A stretch of 64,000 nt of DNA, taken from the NCBI GenBank assembly GCA_949361645.1, contig OX442429.1, forward strand, positions 3,203,147 to 3,267,146, given 5' to 3'. This document shows, piece after piece, positions 23,740-37,755 of the stretch. Source of the stretch: Spongilla lacustris. Its lineage: Eukaryota; Porifera; Demospongiae; Spongillida; Spongillidae. Under the pieces are notes generated by a model. It had not been told where the DNA came from. It was given only the letters and a program-made list of their open reading frames with translations, and did not search any database. Within the stretch, counting starts at the first letter, position 1, and every line of letters begins with the position of its first letter. A program made the position numbers and the translations under genes.

Positions 23740-26570
23740 ACAGTAGCTTCATGCCCCAGTAAAATGGCTGGTCTGATCAATAGCTTGATCCCCCGGCAGA
23801 ATGGTAGGTTTTTAGCACCATCTCCCAGCAGGATGGTATGGGAAGCTAATAAGAAGTGATGCGACAATTGAATAATAAATGAGCAAATAACGTGCTGCAA
23901 AATGTAGTCTGAGGAGTTAGCGGAGCTGCGCCCAGGTTAGGATGTGGGTTTGGGGGAACCTTCTATCCAAGCTATGGGGTATGGTGGAGTGCTGAAAGCT
24001 CCCCCTATGGGGGTCTGGAGTGGAGTCCCAAAAGCCAAAGCTTATCTGCATAGAAAAAACACCAAAACGCTGTGGCTGGGGACTTCTTTTTCAACGAATT
24101 TCTGATAACTAAAGCAGCTCCACCAGCAGTATGGCATGGTTGATCTGAACAGTAGCTTCATCTCCCAGCAGAATGGTTGGTCTGTAGCTTCATCTCCCAG
24201 CAGAATGGTTGGTCAGTTGCTTCATCTCCCAGCAGAATGGTTGGTATGTAGCACCATCTCCCAGCAGGATGGTATAGCAATTGATGGTAGCTAATAAAAA
24301 TCTAAGGAGGTTAGCATTGCCGCAATGGGTATGGTGTGGGAGGGGGGGCACCCTTCCTGCCCAGCTAGGGGTATGGGGGAGTGTTGTAAGCTCCCTCTAG
24401 GGAACCTGGGGCAGAGCTCCAGCCAACGATGTTTGCGTGGAAACAAAACTCAAAAAAAAAGCTACACAAATTGGCAGCTGGGAGATTATTTATAACTAAC
24501 AAATTACTAATATCAGCCCAAAAGGTGGTATGGCCTTCACCTCTTTATATTGGGCTAGACAGGAGCTCCATCTCCGGGCAGGATGACATGGCTGGTCAGG
24601 ACAGTAGAGCTCTAAGACAAATAGCATGGTCAGCCTGGTCAGTAGCAACATTTACCAGTACAATGATTGGACTGAACAGCAGGATGTCCGGGCAGTAGCC
24701 ATATCTCAAAGTAGAATGGAATGGCTGGTCTGGTCAGTACTGTCATCCCTCAGCAGAATGGTTAGTCTGGACAGTAGCACCATTTACCAGCAAAATGGTT
24801 GGCCTGGACAGTAGCCCAATCTCCAAGCAAGATGTCTGGACAGTAGCCGCATCTCCAAGGAGTGTGGAATGGCTGGTCTGGTCAGTACCTTCATCCCCAA
24901 AGCAGAGTAGTTGGTCTGTAACATCATCTCCCAGCAGGATGGTACAGCAGCAGTGACTGAAGCCAATAAAGTGGAGCAACCAACAAATAAATAAATGAGC
25001 AAATATCGTGCAGCAAAATGTAATCTTTAGAAGGAGTTAGCGTTGCCGCCCCAGGAAGGGGCATGGGAGGGGGGCACCCCTCCTGCCCAGCTAGGGGTAA
25101 GGGGGAGCGCTATAAGCTCCCTCTAGGCCCAGAAGCCAACGCTGTTTGCATAGAAAAAAAATCCTAAAACTACGCAAAAAGCAGCGGCTGGGAGACGTTT
25201 TTACAACTAACCATCTCCCGGCATGGCTGGTCTAGACAGTAGCCCTATCTCTAGCAGGATGGCTGGTCTGGACAGTAATATGAGCCTTCTCTCGGCAACC
25301 TTTTTTGGTGGCTGTGGTAGTGGTACTCAGCGGTGGTAGGGGCTTGCAGAGCAGATGCTGGTGGTAGGGTAGCCGCATCTCCAAATGGTCGGTCTGATCA
25401 GTAGCTTCATCCCTCAGCATAGCGGTTTGTCTGGACAGTAGCACCATTTAACAGGTCTGGGCAGTAGCCCCGCATCTCCAAGTAGAATGGAATGGCTGGT
25501 CTGGTCAGTACCTTCATCCCCAAAGCAGAGTAGTTAGTGTGTAGCACCATCTCCCAGCAGGATGGTATGGCAGCAGTGACTGATGCTAATTATATAATGG
25601 CAACCAACGAATAATAAATGAGCAAATATGCAGCAAAATGTAGCCTAAGGAGTTAGCGTTGCCTCCCCAGGAAGGGTATTGGAGGGGGCACCTCTCCTGC
25701 CCAGCTAGGGGTAAGGAGGAGCGCTGTAAGCTTTTCCTAGGAGACCTGGGGTGTAGCCCCAGACGCCAATGCTGTTTGTATAGAACAAAAAATGCAAAAA
25801 GCGGCAGCTGGAAGCAGGATGGCTAGTCTGGACTATAATATAAGCTTTCACTCAGGATCCTTTTATGGTGGTTGTGGTGGTGCTAAGAGATAGAATGGAA
25901 TGGCTGGTTTGGTCAGTAGCTTCATCCCACAGCAGATTGGTTAGTCTGGACAGTAGCACCATTTTAAAGGTCTGGACAGTAGCCCCATCTCCAAGCACGA
26001 TGCCTGGACTGTAGCCGCATCTCAAGTAGAATGGAATGGTCGTAACTTCATCCCCCATGAGAATGGTTTGGTAAGTGGCACCATCTCCCAGCAGGGTGGT
26101 ATGGCAGCGGTGAGGAAAGCGAATAAAAAGGGATGCAACAAAATAATAATAATATCACGCAGCAAATGTAATCCTGAGTTAGCGTTGCCGCCTTGGGAAG
26201 GGTGCAGGAGGAGGCACCCAACTAGGGGTATAGTGGAGTGCTGTAAGCTCCCCACAGGGGACCTTGGGTGGAGTACCAGTAGCCAACACTGTTTGCATAG
26301 AAAAAAAACTAGTGGCTGGGAGACTTTTTTTTACAACTAATGAATTATTAATATCAGCCAAAAATTGGTAAGCCATCATCACCTAGCTGTATGGCTGGTC
26401 TAGATAGCATCTCCATCTCCCAGTAATATGGCATGGTTGGTAGATAAACCTCCCGGCATGATGATGTGGCCTTTTGGTGGTGCTCAGGGGTGGTAGGGGC
26501 TTGCAGAACAGATGCTGGTAGTACAGCTGCTGATCTACTGCAGCTTCTCCTTTGCTGCTACTACACATCT
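23740..26570 (+). repeat. complex minisatellite with embedded ~165-bp repeat
   Basis: Units of ~34 bp (CAGTAGCTTCATCTCCCAGC, AGAATGGTTGGTCTG) alternate with a longer module beginning near GAGTTAGCGTTGCCGC and ending in an A-rich stretch after GTTTGCATAG. The longer module occurs at about 23915, 24295, 25030, 25645 and 26165. Minus-strand frames such as LLGDEATDQTSH are products of the repeat, not a gene. Confidence 0.85.
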
Positions 26571-27325
26571 AAATAAAGAATAAAACTAAATGCCCCATCC
26601 ATCCAATATTGTAGTCTGACATAGCTACACCCTTGTGCTTTGCAGAGGGTCTGGAGACATTGCCATACCAAATTGGTACTGATTAGTTAGAAGTTATTAC
26701 TGTTACCTTACGTTACGAGAATGCAATTATGTTACGTGAAGTTACACTAACACGCCTTATTTGAGATTGTTTCTGTCTCTGAAACTACTACACCTGCAGT
26801 CCTGTTATCGCAGCTACAACAGCTTCCTTTTTAAGGTCTTTCTTTAGGCCCGTGTCTGCCGCAGTCCTATCCAGTGTCGACAGTAACTTTAATAATTTTT
26901 TTAACCAATCAGAATCGATTTGGTATGGCAATGTCTCCAGACCCTCCGCGAAGTGTGAGGGTGTGGCTACATCAGACTAAAATATTGCACATCTAAATCA
27001 CATAAATGAACAGCACGACAGCATGCAGGTTGTGTGGGCAAGTGTGTGAATGAAAGTGCTTGTGACCTGCACAACGAAGTGCTAAAGTGAGGCAGGTGAC
27101 ACTTCGACTTCCCTACTGAAATTATTACATATACTATATGCGTACACAGTTAACCCTTCAACACATACCATGTCTGGTCAGTGGTGAGTCTTCTACAGCT
27201 GGATAGGAAATCTCTGAAGGCAGTGGAAAGGAGCTGATGATGAGTTGCTTTGATGCAGCGGTGCCGTGTAAACATAATCACCTGTAGGGAGATTTGTGGT
27301 TTGGTGTGGTTAAGTTTGCTGAACA
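26470..27325 (+). repeat. duplicated segment, partner at 15285-15750
   Basis: Same orientation as its partner; includes the MITE at 26612-26979, which the partner lacks. Confidence 0.85.
26612..26979. mobile_element. MITE with ~55-bp terminal inverted repeats and 8-bp target duplication
   Basis: The ends TAGTCTGACATAGCTACACCC... and the inverted TAGTCTGATGTAGCCACACCC... share a further GGAGGGTCTGGAGACATTGC-type block (AGAGGG on the left). The flanks are CAATATTG (26604-26611) and AAATATTG (26980-26987), seven of eight matching. The homologous site near 15410 has one CAGTATTG and no element, so this is a true insertion. There is no coding capacity. The 8-bp duplication is compatible with hAT, but the TAG tip is atypical. 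Confidence 0.88.
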
Positions 27326-28358
27326 AAACAATTTATGACTATCATCTTCTAATCACACTTCCATTGATATGATGCACACTCCACATACATGTTTGCAAGT
27401 ATATACGCATAAAGCCTATAGCAATAATGACGTTTTGTTTACATGTACATCGCTCTTAAGATCAGCTCTGAGGTCAAGAACTATAAGCTAATGCATCCCT
27501 CGCTAATTTTTAAAATGCCCTCCTCCCAAAATATTGTGTAACACCATTGCAACACAACCCTCCTAGCCCCATTTTACACTTGAGCTATATATGAACAAAA
27601 CAATTTCAAAGCCATTCCATGGTAGAAGCACCATTTCTCTATTTCAGGCCTAATTCACATGGCTTAGTTTTTTTTCACCATTATGTATAACGTTCAAAAA
27701 GGTCACCTTTCTAAGGATGTCTTCACTAAGGTACAAGGGCTCTTCGATTTTTCAGACTAAAACTAAAGCAGAAAACTGAAGAAGACAATTGGTACTTCTT
27801 ATAACGTTCTGTGTACCCTAGGTTTTTTTTGCACTGGTAGACTAAATTACGTCTAGAATGTGCATACCACATGTGTTGGCTATATATATACATGTGGTGG
27901 GATACACATATAAGGTATGTACCATGCTCTGCTCTATTATGTTGATTCTAGCAAATAGCACTCTTACGATAATAAACACAGTGTCAGTCCCCTTATCTCC
28001 AAGCAGCCTGCAGTGGCGCAGGAAGCACAGGGGCCATGGGGTACAATTTTGTCAGAGGGAGTGGGTGGGGCACTGAAGAGGACAGGTCAGGGGCAAAAGG
28101 TACTATGCACTTTCCTAAAAATTTAGGTTAGGTCTTCCCTCCCCCCTTCTGCCTTTTCCAGGGCATCTGTGCAACCACCTTTTAAAAAGTTACTGCTCAA
28201 TATTGGGCGCTATTAGGAAACTTAATGTAGAGCTTGCGCATATGGAATATTTTTAAAAGACCAAATGGATAATGGAACTAATCTCAGCACACATTATACA
28301 TAAAACAAGTGTGGATTTTGTATATACATGTAGACGCAAACCCGCAGTGCGCCGCGGC
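27326..28358. other. noncoding stretch
   Basis: No gene, RNA or element end recognised. Confidence 0.5.
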
Positions 28359-30744
28359 TTAATCTTTACATGATCACACGTAACCCCTGGGGAACGTTCG
28401 TTCCCCAGGGGTAACGCACATCTGATAGCTTGTAACTTTCGTTTGACAATGAAGATCGATAAGCTATAGCTAGCACGTGATAAACACAACTCAGCCCTTT
28501 GTCCGCCTGACCTCGTTTTTGATTATGGAAATTCGGTTCGTTGCTTTTTAATCGCTGTTATTACGCTATTCTCGATGGCGATGGGTTTGAGGATCGGTGT
28601 TCGCGTAAAGGCAAAAGCGACGAAAATACTCGGTGCACAAGGGGCCACACAGGAGTTTGGCAAACAGGCTTCAAAGGTTGAAATGCGCTGAGAAATAGTG
28701 TGGAAGGAAGGAGCAGGCCCCGCTACAAAGTGGGTAGTAAGATGGGACAAGCCACTGAGCGAAAGTGCATGGAACGCGCGCAGCCTCACTCGCGAGGACG
28801 ATAACGAAGCTGCTGATGAAGGTCCGGATGACAGCACTACTAGTAATGATGAATCTTCAGACTCAGATGAGGCTACAGATGTGGTTGAACATGTCGCTCC
28901 AGCTGACGATCCTGTTGCTGAACCTGTTGCTGCTGCAGCTGTTGAGAATCTCCTTGTTGTTGAAGGGATTCTCTGGACACTATCTGACATTATCACTGCT
29001 GACCATTTTGATGGCAATTATCACAGTATGAGGATACTGTGGGGTGATGATTTGCCAGTAATTACCAAGTCAGTATATGATTTCTTTCTGGTGATGTTCC
29101 CCACACAAAAGCTGAGAGATTTTACATCTTGGACATCACTAACACTTGTAGATGCCGGACAGATGGCTATAACACCACAGGAGCTGCTCAAAGTGATTGG
29201 TTTACTGTATGACATGACAGTACTACAACATGGTGAACGTCGTAGCTACTGGAGAGTTGAAGGCAAGGGTGAGGAGAGCCTCTTCCCTGCTCCAGCTTGG
29301 GGGGCCCGGTTTGGCATGGGACAGAGGAGGTTTGAGACCGTTCTCCGCTACCTGACGTTACATGACCCCACATGCATTGATGAAGGTGACAGGTGACACC
29401 CTGTTTGCACTTTGGTTGATGCCTTCAATGAGCGGCGACTGGACAAGATCCATCCATCCGGTAGTCTAGTTCTAGATGAATAATTTGGGTCATGGGTCAG
29501 TCAGAAGCCGGATGATATGCCTGATGCTCTTCCACACACACAGAAAATCATGCGCAAACCAAAAGGTGTGGGTACGGAGTTCAAGAACCTAGCTGATGGT
29601 GTCATGATGAGATTGGAGATCCAGGAAAGGAAGGCGGATATGGCAGACAAGGACTGGTCTGCACTTCCTGCCGGTACAGCATGGTTGCTCCGGCTCTGTG
29701 AGCAGTACTTTGGTAGCCATCGTATCATCAGAGCTGACTCAGCATTCACCAGCACAACAGCTGCAGTGGAGTTAGGGAAGAGAGGCTTGTTTCTACAAGG
29801 GATAGTGAAGGGTGCAACAAAGGAGTATCCTGCCAAGTACCTTGATACACCTCAGTATGATAAGGGTGATCACCATGTTGCAACATCAACCATTGAAGGA
29901 ATCCCAATGCTAGCAAGACAGAACTCTGAAGAAATTCCTGGCAACATGTGGAACAACGGTTGAAGGCCATCCTTACAAGAAAAAATGATACCGTGTTTCA
30001 GAAGATGGTAAGTCATCAGAGGCATTCTTCAAAACTGTGCGGAGGCCCGAGCTTGTTAAAGAATATCTTGATAGTGCCAGTAAGATAGACATCCACAACC
30101 ATCTTCGGCAGGGTTCATTAGCCTTGGAGGAAGCCTAAGGTACAAAGAAGTGGCATCACCGTGTGTTTTCAACCATTTTGGGAATGGTCGAGGTTGACAC
30201 ATTTTTAGTGTATCGAGCCCTTCATGCTGATGGTCATAGCATCAATCACCGAGAATTTAGAGAAAAGCTGGCACTGGCTCTTATTCATAACAACTTTGGT
30301 GTTTCAATTTCACCAGTAGCGGCACAATCAATAGGGAACAAAGCAGTAGCCGACTCGCCACACAGTACTCATCACTTCATGCCTCTGACCACACTGGAGC
30401 AGTACCAGTCAAAGCAGGGTTGTGCAGGAGGCGCTAGGAGGAAGTGCTTGGTATGTGTCCCATGTTTTCAAGGAAGAGAACAACGGGCACTACTACTGTG
30501 TGACATGCAGTTGGCCAACAGATGGCTATATTGTTACTGTCTGTGGTATGCGGTCAGAAAGGGGATCCCGATGTATGGACTGGCATCAGGAACATGGAGT
30601 TCCACACTCTGAATAACAAACCTTCAATTGTAATCATAATTTTGTTGTAATGTATTAGTTTTGTCATTTTTGAAGAACTTGATTTTTGGGGGCCAACAGT
30701 TACGTTCCCCCTGGGGAACGAATACGTGCGAAGATAAAGATTAA
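28359..30744 (+). mobile_element. piggyBac-superfamily DNA transposon
   Basis: TTAA tetranucleotides at 28359-28362 and 30741-30744 bound a 2,378-bp element. Just inside, both ends begin TCTTTA and share CACGTA about 12 nt further in. Each end also has a subterminal GC-rich palindrome built on GTTCCCC/GGGGAAC (28380-28415 and 30703-30720). TTAA target sites are diagnostic of piggyBac. The internal gene is a degraded transposase. Confidence 0.88.
28698..30616 (+). pseudogene. piggyBac-like (DDE_Tnp_1_7 type) transposase, broken
   Basis: An acidic, Ser/Asp/Glu-rich N-terminus (about 20-75) leads into DHFDGNYHSMRILWGDD and the typical PQELLKVIGLLYDMTV and GARFGMGQRRFETVLRYLTL. Then come a TGA at 29394, the first catalytic region GSLVLDE (D at 29475-29477) followed by TAA, and the long frame MPDALPHTQKIMRKPKGVGT to RADSAFTSTTAAVELGKRGL (second D at 29736-29738). 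The C-terminal part from 30163 (VDTFLVYRALHADGHSINHR) shifts frame before the Cys/His-rich tail (CVTCSW, CGMRSERGSRCMDWHQEH). At least four lesions are visible. Internal deletion variants cannot be excluded. Confidence 0.85.
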
Positions 30745-31688
<944 letters not shown>

Positions 31689-33169
31689 TTGTTAATCTTA
31701 TATCTCCAAGAGTACTACAAGTACTACATGTAATTAATTAGGATGTCCCCAGACTTAACCTCAATACTGGATCAGCAGTATGCATGAGTTCATTGCGACG
31801 CAAGATGCAAGGCAAGCCACACGGAAGGGCGGGACACATTTGGTAAGTGGGTGGATGTACTTACAATGCACTCCAACAGAAGGATCCGCATAACAATACA
31901 CAATGTAGAGCTGGCGCGCGAGAACAGCTGCAAATTACATATATTGGTTACATGCTTTATTTATATATCTGATACCTGAAGATGTATTGTCAGAATTTTC
32001 TACGATTTTTGGTGTAACTGCATGGCGCTCTTTAAAACCTTTCCTATCTCGAGTTATACTCACCCATAAAGACGACGACTATGGACAAATTGCGGTCTGG
32101 GAACGAGAACCACGAGCTTTTTTGTTCTCTTAAAGTAAACGGTCTAGCGACTTGAACAAAACATGAAATGATCGTCTTTGCATTGCGGATCGATAGCAAT
32201 AAAGAGCTACACTATCCGCTTCTCGGTTCGTGAGTTATACCTCGGGACGCGTTTTTTAATGATTTCATGATACGGCACAAATCCTATATGAGAGTTACTG
32301 CTGTAACTCTCGATAGTTGTATTTAAAGTACAGACCCAATACTTCTTCAAAAACAACATGCAAGGGGAGGGAGGGGGAGGGGAGGTGGGGGAGGGGAGGG
32401 GTGGGGTGGGGATAAAATTAGCCACAATGCTTCTTCGAAAATATGTCACACTATTAACATACTTTAACATACATTACCTTGTTTCCTTGCTTTTTGCACT
32501 ACTAATCCTACATCCCACCTATCACTTTCTCAATAGAGAAGTTTTTGATTTACTTGTGGCATTAGCAATTTTATGAATATACAATGACTAAGGTAGGCAA
32601 ATATGCACCGGATTATTAACATTTGATTACTTTTAACTGTTTAAAATCTAATAGTTTGCAATTAATTAATGTGACACAATAATTTAGGGCAACTTTTAAT
32701 TAATTTCGAAATTTAGTCCATTCATATTCAGATCAAGTAATTAAACTAGAAAATGCTAAAAGGCCACGAACCATTATAATTTTAACAATTAATAGCTCAA
32801 CTTACTAGATTCATGAAATAATTGACTGATTGTGGTGGTGATTAAAATTAGTTATCCTTATATAACTTATAATCAAATGATGGTAATAACTCACTATTGA
32901 ACTCAGTAACTTGACTGTTCCACTGTCTATTGTGTTACTTAGTAATGATTATTAACATCAATTATCTCTAAAAATAATTTTTTATAGTAGAGGATTTTGA
33001 ATATTTTGATTTATGAGGGTTTTGATGTAATTACTTAACCACTTAGAATAATTTAAATCTTATTGGATTGTTTGTATTTGTTTAGCTACTGTTAAAAAAA
33101 AAAAAAAACAAGTGGTTAGTTATTTTTATCCTGAGTTGTAGTAAGCCTTGCGTTCATTTGTGCACACCT

Positions 33170-34285
33170 GGGACAGTTTCCGACAAAATGAGCCATCGCA
33201 TATATATATTGCGCTTCGCATATATACATGTATAAGTAGAATGTTATAATTTGAATCACTATAAGTTCCGAACAGTTAATTATAGATTGGCCGATGTTAA
33301 ACTGGTTTAAATTAACGAAGTGTTAAACCGGTTTACCACTGTTCCATTGCAATTATATACCTGTATATAAAGTCATATTTATATTTTAAAAGTTGTTTTT
33401 TCACCTTTGCTTTTCGTTACTCCTGTTTTTATATAACGTCATATGCTGGTGAAGACGCAGCCTTTTAATCGATTGTAAAAGTGTTGCTCGGAAAAGAGCT
33501 ACACTATACAGCTGCACTATCTAGAAGATTACTACATCTTGTTTGTTGTTTTGTGGCGCGGACATCTAAATGTAGGCAAAAGTACTTAGTATTAGAGACA
33601 CGGTAGTTTCTAGCTCCAAATCCAGGCTTTATACATCTGCTGACAACGCAAAATGGTGACACTCATGCTTTAGATTAGTCCAAATCAGTCAACGCTCGAA
33701 AGTGTGAGTGATGAGGTATACAAAATGTTAAACTGGTTTAACACATGGTTTAGCTCAGTGAACGGTCAATCTATGATTAAGGCTATCGATTTTCTATTTT
33801 CAACACTTCATACTGCACCATTTCTCTACAGTTGAACAACGTGCACTTTTTCGGGCTCATTTTGCACCAGTGATTTGGGCAAATTGCGCCCCACTTGATG
33901 TATGGGGAGGTGGGGATTATAACATTGGGGCGAATCAAGCGGGAAGACGTGGATGCAGTTTGTTCGACTATCTCCATAACGTATGACACAAAAATTATCG
34001 AACAGAACAAATCGATAATTACAGGACCTCTTTACCTACAAAACGGATTGAAGCAATTTGAGTATTCCACAGAATATTATGATAGGTTTAAACCCAGTGG
34101 GGTATTGAACCTTACAATACATGCACGGAGAAAGTGCAAGACTCCTTACCATAGAGAAATGGTGTGATATGAAGTATTGAAAATAGGAAATTAATAACCC
34201 TAAACATTGGGAAGTTATAATGAGTCAAATGCAAGTGAATTTTATTTTTATATATGCGTAGCGCAATTTTCTCGGACTCTGTCTC
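33170..34285. mobile_element. foldback-related element in copy A, ~1.1 kb
   Basis: Ends GGGACAGTTTCCGACAAAAT (left) and the inverse of TGAGACAGAGTCCGAGAAAAT (21 nt; core GAGACAGAGTCCGAGAAAA, right) are diverged terminal inverted repeats. A second, inner pair (TAATTATAGATTGGCC and its inverse near 33770) is nested inside. It contains a module (AATCAAGCGGGAAG ... AACAGAACAAATCGATAATT) related to the 13145 and 53228 foldbacks. Equivalent to 52106-53202. Confidence 0.7.
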
Positions 34286-34737
34286 ATAATATTATTATAA
34301 TTATATATGTTATAAAATTCCCTTGCATTTGAATCATTATAATTTCCGAACGGTTAAGGCTATTATCGACTTCCTGATTTCAAGACTTTAATTCCATACC
34401 ATTTTTCTATGGGAAAATAATTGCACTTGCTCCGTGCCAGTATTGCAACGATCGATATCGCACAGTCTGAAACGTCTTACTGTTATATTAGTATTAACTA
34501 TATAATACCTACGAATCATCAGTCAGCATTAGTGGCACTGATGCAGGAATCAGCCTGGCTACTTACACACCTTAGGCGGAAGTTAGGCCTGTGGGGCTCA
34601 TGTCACGTGTATGTTACTGTCCTCAGCAAGATTAGTGCATGCAGTTTGGACATTTTTGTGCAATCAGATTTTCATATTGTGTTGGTATCTATCATGGTAT
34701 TGAATTTAATATTATACCACTCAGTCTGCAGCTAAAA

Positions 34738-35399
<662 letters not shown>

Positions 35400-36052
35400 C
35401 TATTGCATTTAGATATGATTGTAAGACATTGATCGTATTTTTTAAAATAGTTTAAATGATTTTTTCACTCAGGATTGGAGTAAACGAAGGGAAAGCCCCA
35501 TCACATCACCATAAACATCTAGTGAACAGAAAGCTAGTGCTCTCCGTTTTGGTAACCAGACTGTTGCACGTGTAGTCAATGGAGTAGAGGGCGATGTCTA
35601 CATAGAGATGGACTTCAGCGTGTGTGTGTGTGTGTGTGTATGTGTGTATGTTGGTATCCAGGATTTCAGGAAGGGTGGGTTCTTTCCAGGGGCCTGAATA
35701 AGACTCTTGTAGTATTGAAGCTTCAAGATTGCTCCATTATTAAAACCACACCAATTAACTGATATTATTTCCGTTAGCGCAATAAAACAATAACACTAAT
35801 ATTGCACAAAAAACACACGATAGCTACAAGTTACAAATGATATGGAGAGGAGCTATCACCTGCCTGGAGTGAGCAGCCAAAACGTACGAGTGGAGACCAA
35901 CTTGTACCAGTGGTATAATAGATACATAGGTAACATGTACCAGTGGATGGGGGAAGCCAAGTATTTTGTTTAATGCTCAGCTATTATTGATCAGGCTCAG
36001 TCTATCATTGTTCTCTTATTGGTCATTGCAATTACCCCCTATATGTTTTGTC

Positions 36053-36560
36053 TCAGCTGTAGCTGTGTACATGTGCAAACATACTTGACAGTTGTATGGG
36101 AGCGCCTTGGTGAAAGACAACAGTTGTACTACTCAGTTGAAGTTCTATAAGTGCTTCTTCACACTCTACCAGAGTGACCTCAGCAACTTGGTCACACTGC
36201 TGAGTGTCAGTGACCTGTGCTCCAATTACTGCACACCTAAACTGCTGGTTACGTTGCTTCTTCCATCTGGAACCCAGCAAAAACAAACATGTCAACATTA
36301 CACAAAATGTGTATCCTCATCTCTCCCCTCCACCTTCCCCATCCCCTCCTCCACCTCTCCTCCCTATTCTCCATCTCTCCTCTCCTCATCCATCCCCTAT
36401 CCCTGCTCCCTCAGACCAAACCAAAACACAAGGCCTTAATTCCCCTCTCGCTGAAGTACAGCTCCATTCCCTCCACTACCAATGTAATGGTCACACCAAA
36501 GTTGTCCCTGTGCAAATATTCCACATACTGGAGCAAGCTAAGGTTATGGCCCCACTCTCT
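36053..36560 (-). other. conserved open frames in both duplication copies, not recognised
   Basis: Two minus-strand segments stay open in both copies. One reads YVEYLHRDNFGVTITLVVEG and MELYFSERGIKAL (36411-36540 and about 56850-56980). The other reads NQQFR-AVI--QVTDTQQCDQ and ITLVECEEALIELQLSSTTV (36070-36260 and 56490-56690). Substitutions between copies do not break either frame. They may be exons of one gene upstream of the surface-protein gene; no splice sites are decisive. Confidence 0.3.
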
Positions 36561-36649
36561 AAATGCATAGGACCACCCCCGTATAAAAAATACTAACACT
36601 TTCAGGTGTTCCGCAATCCTATTAATCGATTCCCCCCGCCAGATTTCCT

Positions 36650-36860
36650 GGCTACGCTGCACCTCCATACATCAGCACACACATGTACACACCTCCATAC
36701 ATCAGCACACACATGTGCACACCTCCACACATCAGCACACACATGTACACACCTCCATACATTAGCACACACATGTACACACCTCCATTCATAAGCACAC
36801 ATGTACACACCTCAATACATAAGCATACACATGCACACACATCCATACATAAGCACACAG
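36650..36860 (+). repeat. ~30-bp minisatellite
   Basis: About six units of ACACCTCCATACATCAGCAC followed by ACACATGTAC. The same unit family forms 42545-42950. Confidence 0.93.
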
Positions 36861-37755
36861 GAAAAAAGGAAAATACAGCTGGTCTTGAAATTAGGTTGAT
36901 ACAATGATTCGGAAATACAGTATTAGCTATGTAACTCTTTATTCATATGCAATGGAGATTTTATCGTTTCAATATTTCTTTTATGTTACGCAAACAGCCA
37001 TATGCCCAAATAGGACATGTGCATTCTAATACCTTATTTCCTAATCATTGAATTAAGCAGGTATATTGAAAGTGATAATCGAATTTCAAAACATGCTGCT
37101 TTTATTGTAACTGAGACAAGGTAAGGTGACTTTTATTGGCTGTTATAGTGTTAGGGTTAACATTGCAGTGTACTCAACACACAGTTTGGTCATTCTTGGG
37201 AGTGAAAAATACACCTGCAGAAGTGAAATTAGATTTGCGGTTTGGTCTCATTTCAGTGGGCCACCTTGCATTTGCTGCATCCAGCACTTGTTTTCAAGTA
37301 CACTTTACTACTAGGCATTATGCAGAGATATTGGCCTTGTCCCTCTCGCCTCCTGCAAACATAGTGCCTGCAAGGCACAAGCGCTTTGGACAACATCTTT
37401 CCCAACGTTGTGCAGGATAAAACCAACTTCTGACTTTGCAACTTCTTTTTTTACTTCCTCCATCTGTTTCTTCAGATAATTTATTTCCTATTACCATATG
37501 TGTGCATACCGGCCATAATGTGATAGACTGCTGTTATCATGGTGGCTATTTTTTAAATTTCAGACCAGCAAGGTCACAGGTACCAATTGCCTCTGACCTT
37601 GCAAAGACCTTACAAGATAAGTAAGTATACATATGCATTACCATAATGTATCAGACAAGTAAATGTAATATGTTCAAAGGTCACCACAGAAGTGACATAA
37701 CTGAGCACACAAAAATGGGCAAACATGTTGTGATAGGGTCATCTACATTATCATG
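36861..37755. other. noncoding stretch
   Basis: No feature supported. Confidence 0.45.

Noticed and set aside
28523..29017. Minus-strand 164-codon frame rich in Ser/Ala
   Set aside because: It is antisense to the acidic N-terminus of the piggyBac transposase, whose plus-strand homology is clear.
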